Below, one piece after another: positions 5,179-6,432 of a DNA stretch of 6,432 bases. Each line of letters opens with the position of its first letter. The first letter of the stretch is position 1. A model generated the notes under the pieces. That model was not told the origin of the DNA and searched no databases. It saw only the letters and a program-made list of their open reading frames with translations. The stretch covers positions 1 through 6,432 of the forward strand of contig CAJMBP010000078.1 of assembly GCA_905211675.1 (NCBI GenBank). The letters run 5' to 3'. Both the position numbers and the translations under genes were made by a program. The DNA comes from an uncultured Oscillospiraceae bacterium (GTDB lineage: Bacteria; Bacillota; Clostridia; Oscillospirales; Acutalibacteraceae).

Positions 5179-6432
5179 GAAATAATACTGTTTGAAAAAG
5201 GAGAATACATTTCATATGCGAACTGTGGATTACCTTATTATATCGGTGGGGTGATCGAAGAAAGAGAGCGTTTATTTGTACAGACTCCCGAAAGTTTCAA
5301 AGCCCGTTTTAATATCGAAGTTCGGATAAAATCGGAAGTAAAAGCGATCGAGCCTGAAAATAAACAGGTCGTTATAAAAGATTGGGCTACAGGAAAGACA
5401 TATCGGGAGTCGTTCGATAAATTGGTATTGTCACCGGGCGCCGAGCCGGTACTTCCACCTTGGGAAGGGATTCGGACCGAAGGTATTTTTACCCTCCGGA
5501 ATGTGGCTGATACAGATCGGATCAAAGCGTGGGCCGGCCGTCAGGAAGTGAAGAAAGCCGTTGTCGTCGGAGCTGGTTTTATCGGACTGGAGATGGCGGA
5601 AAATCTTCATGAGCTGGGTATACAAGTGACTGTTGTCGAGATGGCGGATCAGGTGATGACACCTGTCGATTTCGAGATTGCCGCAGTAGTTCATCAGCAG
5701 TTTAAAGATCGAAAAGTGGGGTTATTGCTTCAGGAAGCGGTGGCTGCTTTCTGCAAAACAGAGAACGGATTGCAAGTAGAATTGAAAAGTGGTAAAGCCT
5801 TACAGGCCGATTTGGTCATATTGTCTATCGGCGTGCGTCCCGATAACCGTTTGGCTAAAGAGGCCGGATTGAAGATCGGGGAAACCGGTGGTATTTGGGT
5901 GAATGAATATTTGCAGACTTCCCATCCGGATATCTATGCCGTAGGAGATGCGATCGAATTCCCCCATCCTGTAAGTGGGCGTCCGTCGCTTTCTTTTTTG
6001 GCTGGTCCGGCAAATAAACAAGGACGGATATGTGCCGAAAATATCGTGGATGGAAATATACGGCCTTACAAGGGAGCTATCGGGACAGCGATCGCTAAAG
6101 TGTTTGATCTGACGGTCGGGGCAACCGGATTGTCGGCGCGGGTACTTGAACGGTTGGGAATAACCTGGCAGGAAGCTATCGTTCATGCCGGTTCGCATGC
6201 CGGTTATTATCCGGGAAGTATTCCGATGACTTTGAAGATTAATTTTTCCCCGGAAGATGGAAAATTACTGGGAGCTCAGGTGGTTGGGATAGACGGAGCG
6301 GATAAACGCCTGGAAATGTTGGCTGCAGTCATTCGTACCGGTGGTTCGGTTCAGGACTTGATGGAATTGGATCAGGCTTATGCACCACCTTTTTCCTCGG
6401 CGAAAGACCCGGTGAATATGGCCGGGTTCGTG
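5176..6432 (+). CDS. CoA-disulfide reductase-like FAD/NAD(P)H flavoprotein, N-terminus missing and open at right edge
   Basis: Enzymes of this single-cysteine pyridine-nucleotide disulfide oxidoreductase group reduce CoA disulfide or related per- and polysulfides using NAD(P)H. The frame was read codon by codon: 419 codons with no stop. YANCGLPYYIGG holds the active-site Cys (codon 5224-5226). The NAD(P)H-binding Rossmann motif GAGFIGLEMAENL starts at 5569, and the Glu ending its second strand (VTVVE, 5638-5640) favours NADH. YAVGDA (5935-5952) carries the FAD-binding Asp. The dimerisation domain has HAGYYPGS and AYAPPFSSAKDPVNMAG, both typical of CoA-disulfide reductases. In Staphylococcus aureus Cdr the Cys is residue 43; here it is codon 17, so about 26 residues are missing: the start codon and the first FAD-binding GxGxxG. 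No start codon or ribosome site exists for this frame. Fusions to a rhodanese domain are common after this point, but the window ends first. As it stands the product would not bind FAD, so this is either a pseudogene fragment or a gene cut by misassembly. Confidence 0.9.

Noticed and set aside
5213..5218. CATATG, the NdeI recognition site, close to the join, which could suggest a cloned construct.
   Set aside because: It falls inside conserved oxidoreductase coding sequence (Ser-Tyr-Ala codons), downstream of the break, and no vector sequence is present.
5194..5256. On the plus strand, GAAAAAGGAG followed by ATG at 5216-5218 looks like a ribosome site and start codon.
   Set aside because: The reading frame stops after about a dozen codons. 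The same bases encode the conserved EKGEY and SYANC residues of the oxidoreductase in another frame, so the resemblance is chance.
5238..6198. Minus-strand open frames of 87-132 codons across the oxidoreductase region.
   Set aside because: They lie opposite a fully conserved oxidoreductase frame and their products resemble nothing known; they are shadows of the real gene.
1..6432. Search for CRISPR arrays, tRNAs, transposon ends, retron-like or toxin-antitoxin modules.
   Set aside because: No regularly spaced repeats, tRNA-like folds, transposase frames or toxin-like pairs were seen; nearly all of the window is accounted for by known protein families.

Overview
The 6.4 kb window holds two blocks of unlike origin. 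Positions 1 to about 5170 look like a chromosomal segment from a low-to-moderate GC Firmicute, probably a gut Clostridia member. The evidence is the AddB-type (rather than RecBCD) recombination nuclease, a YwlG/DUF436 protein, an AbrB regulator with the Cys-rich tail seen in clostridia, strong A/T-rich sigma-A-like promoters and good Shine-Dalgarno sites. From about 5176 to the right edge the sequence turns visibly more GC-rich with different codon choice, and is one open frame on the + strand for a CoA-disulfide-reductase-like flavoprotein. Its codon style reminds me of Bacteroidales. This assignment is inference from composition and protein recognition, since no database search was possible.

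Layout, left to right. (1) Positions 1-2843, minus strand: addB, 947 codons visible, with the C-terminus lost beyond the left edge. (2) Positions 2844-2999: a divergent promoter region, with one promoter for addB on the minus strand and one for ywlG on the plus strand. (3) Positions 3000-3551, plus strand: YwlG/DUF436 (TIGR01440/UPF0340) protein. (4) A perfect hairpin at 3549-3590 fills the whole gap between two convergent genes and contains both stop codons, so it should act as a bidirectional terminator. (5) Positions 5155 to 3588, minus strand: a tight three-gene run of histidine-phosphatase-family protein, ung (uracil-DNA glycosylase) and an AbrB-type regulator. The gaps are 11-12 nt, and each downstream gene has its ribosome-binding site at or near the stop codon of the gene before it. 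(6) Positions 5156 to about 5178: the junction. (7) About 5176-6432, plus strand: the CoA-disulfide-reductase-like gene, lacking roughly its first 26 residues (start codon and FAD-binding GxGxxG motif) and still open at the right edge.

Two of the genes concern DNA integrity: AddB in double-strand break processing and Ung in uracil excision. The AbrB protein may regulate transcription elsewhere or of its own operon. No mobile element, CRISPR array, tRNA, rRNA or new defence system is visible. The most notable signal is the abrupt join near 5170, where a headless oxidoreductase gene abuts the translation start of the phosphatase operon. An assembly chimera is the simplest explanation. A real recombination or transfer endpoint is the alternative.
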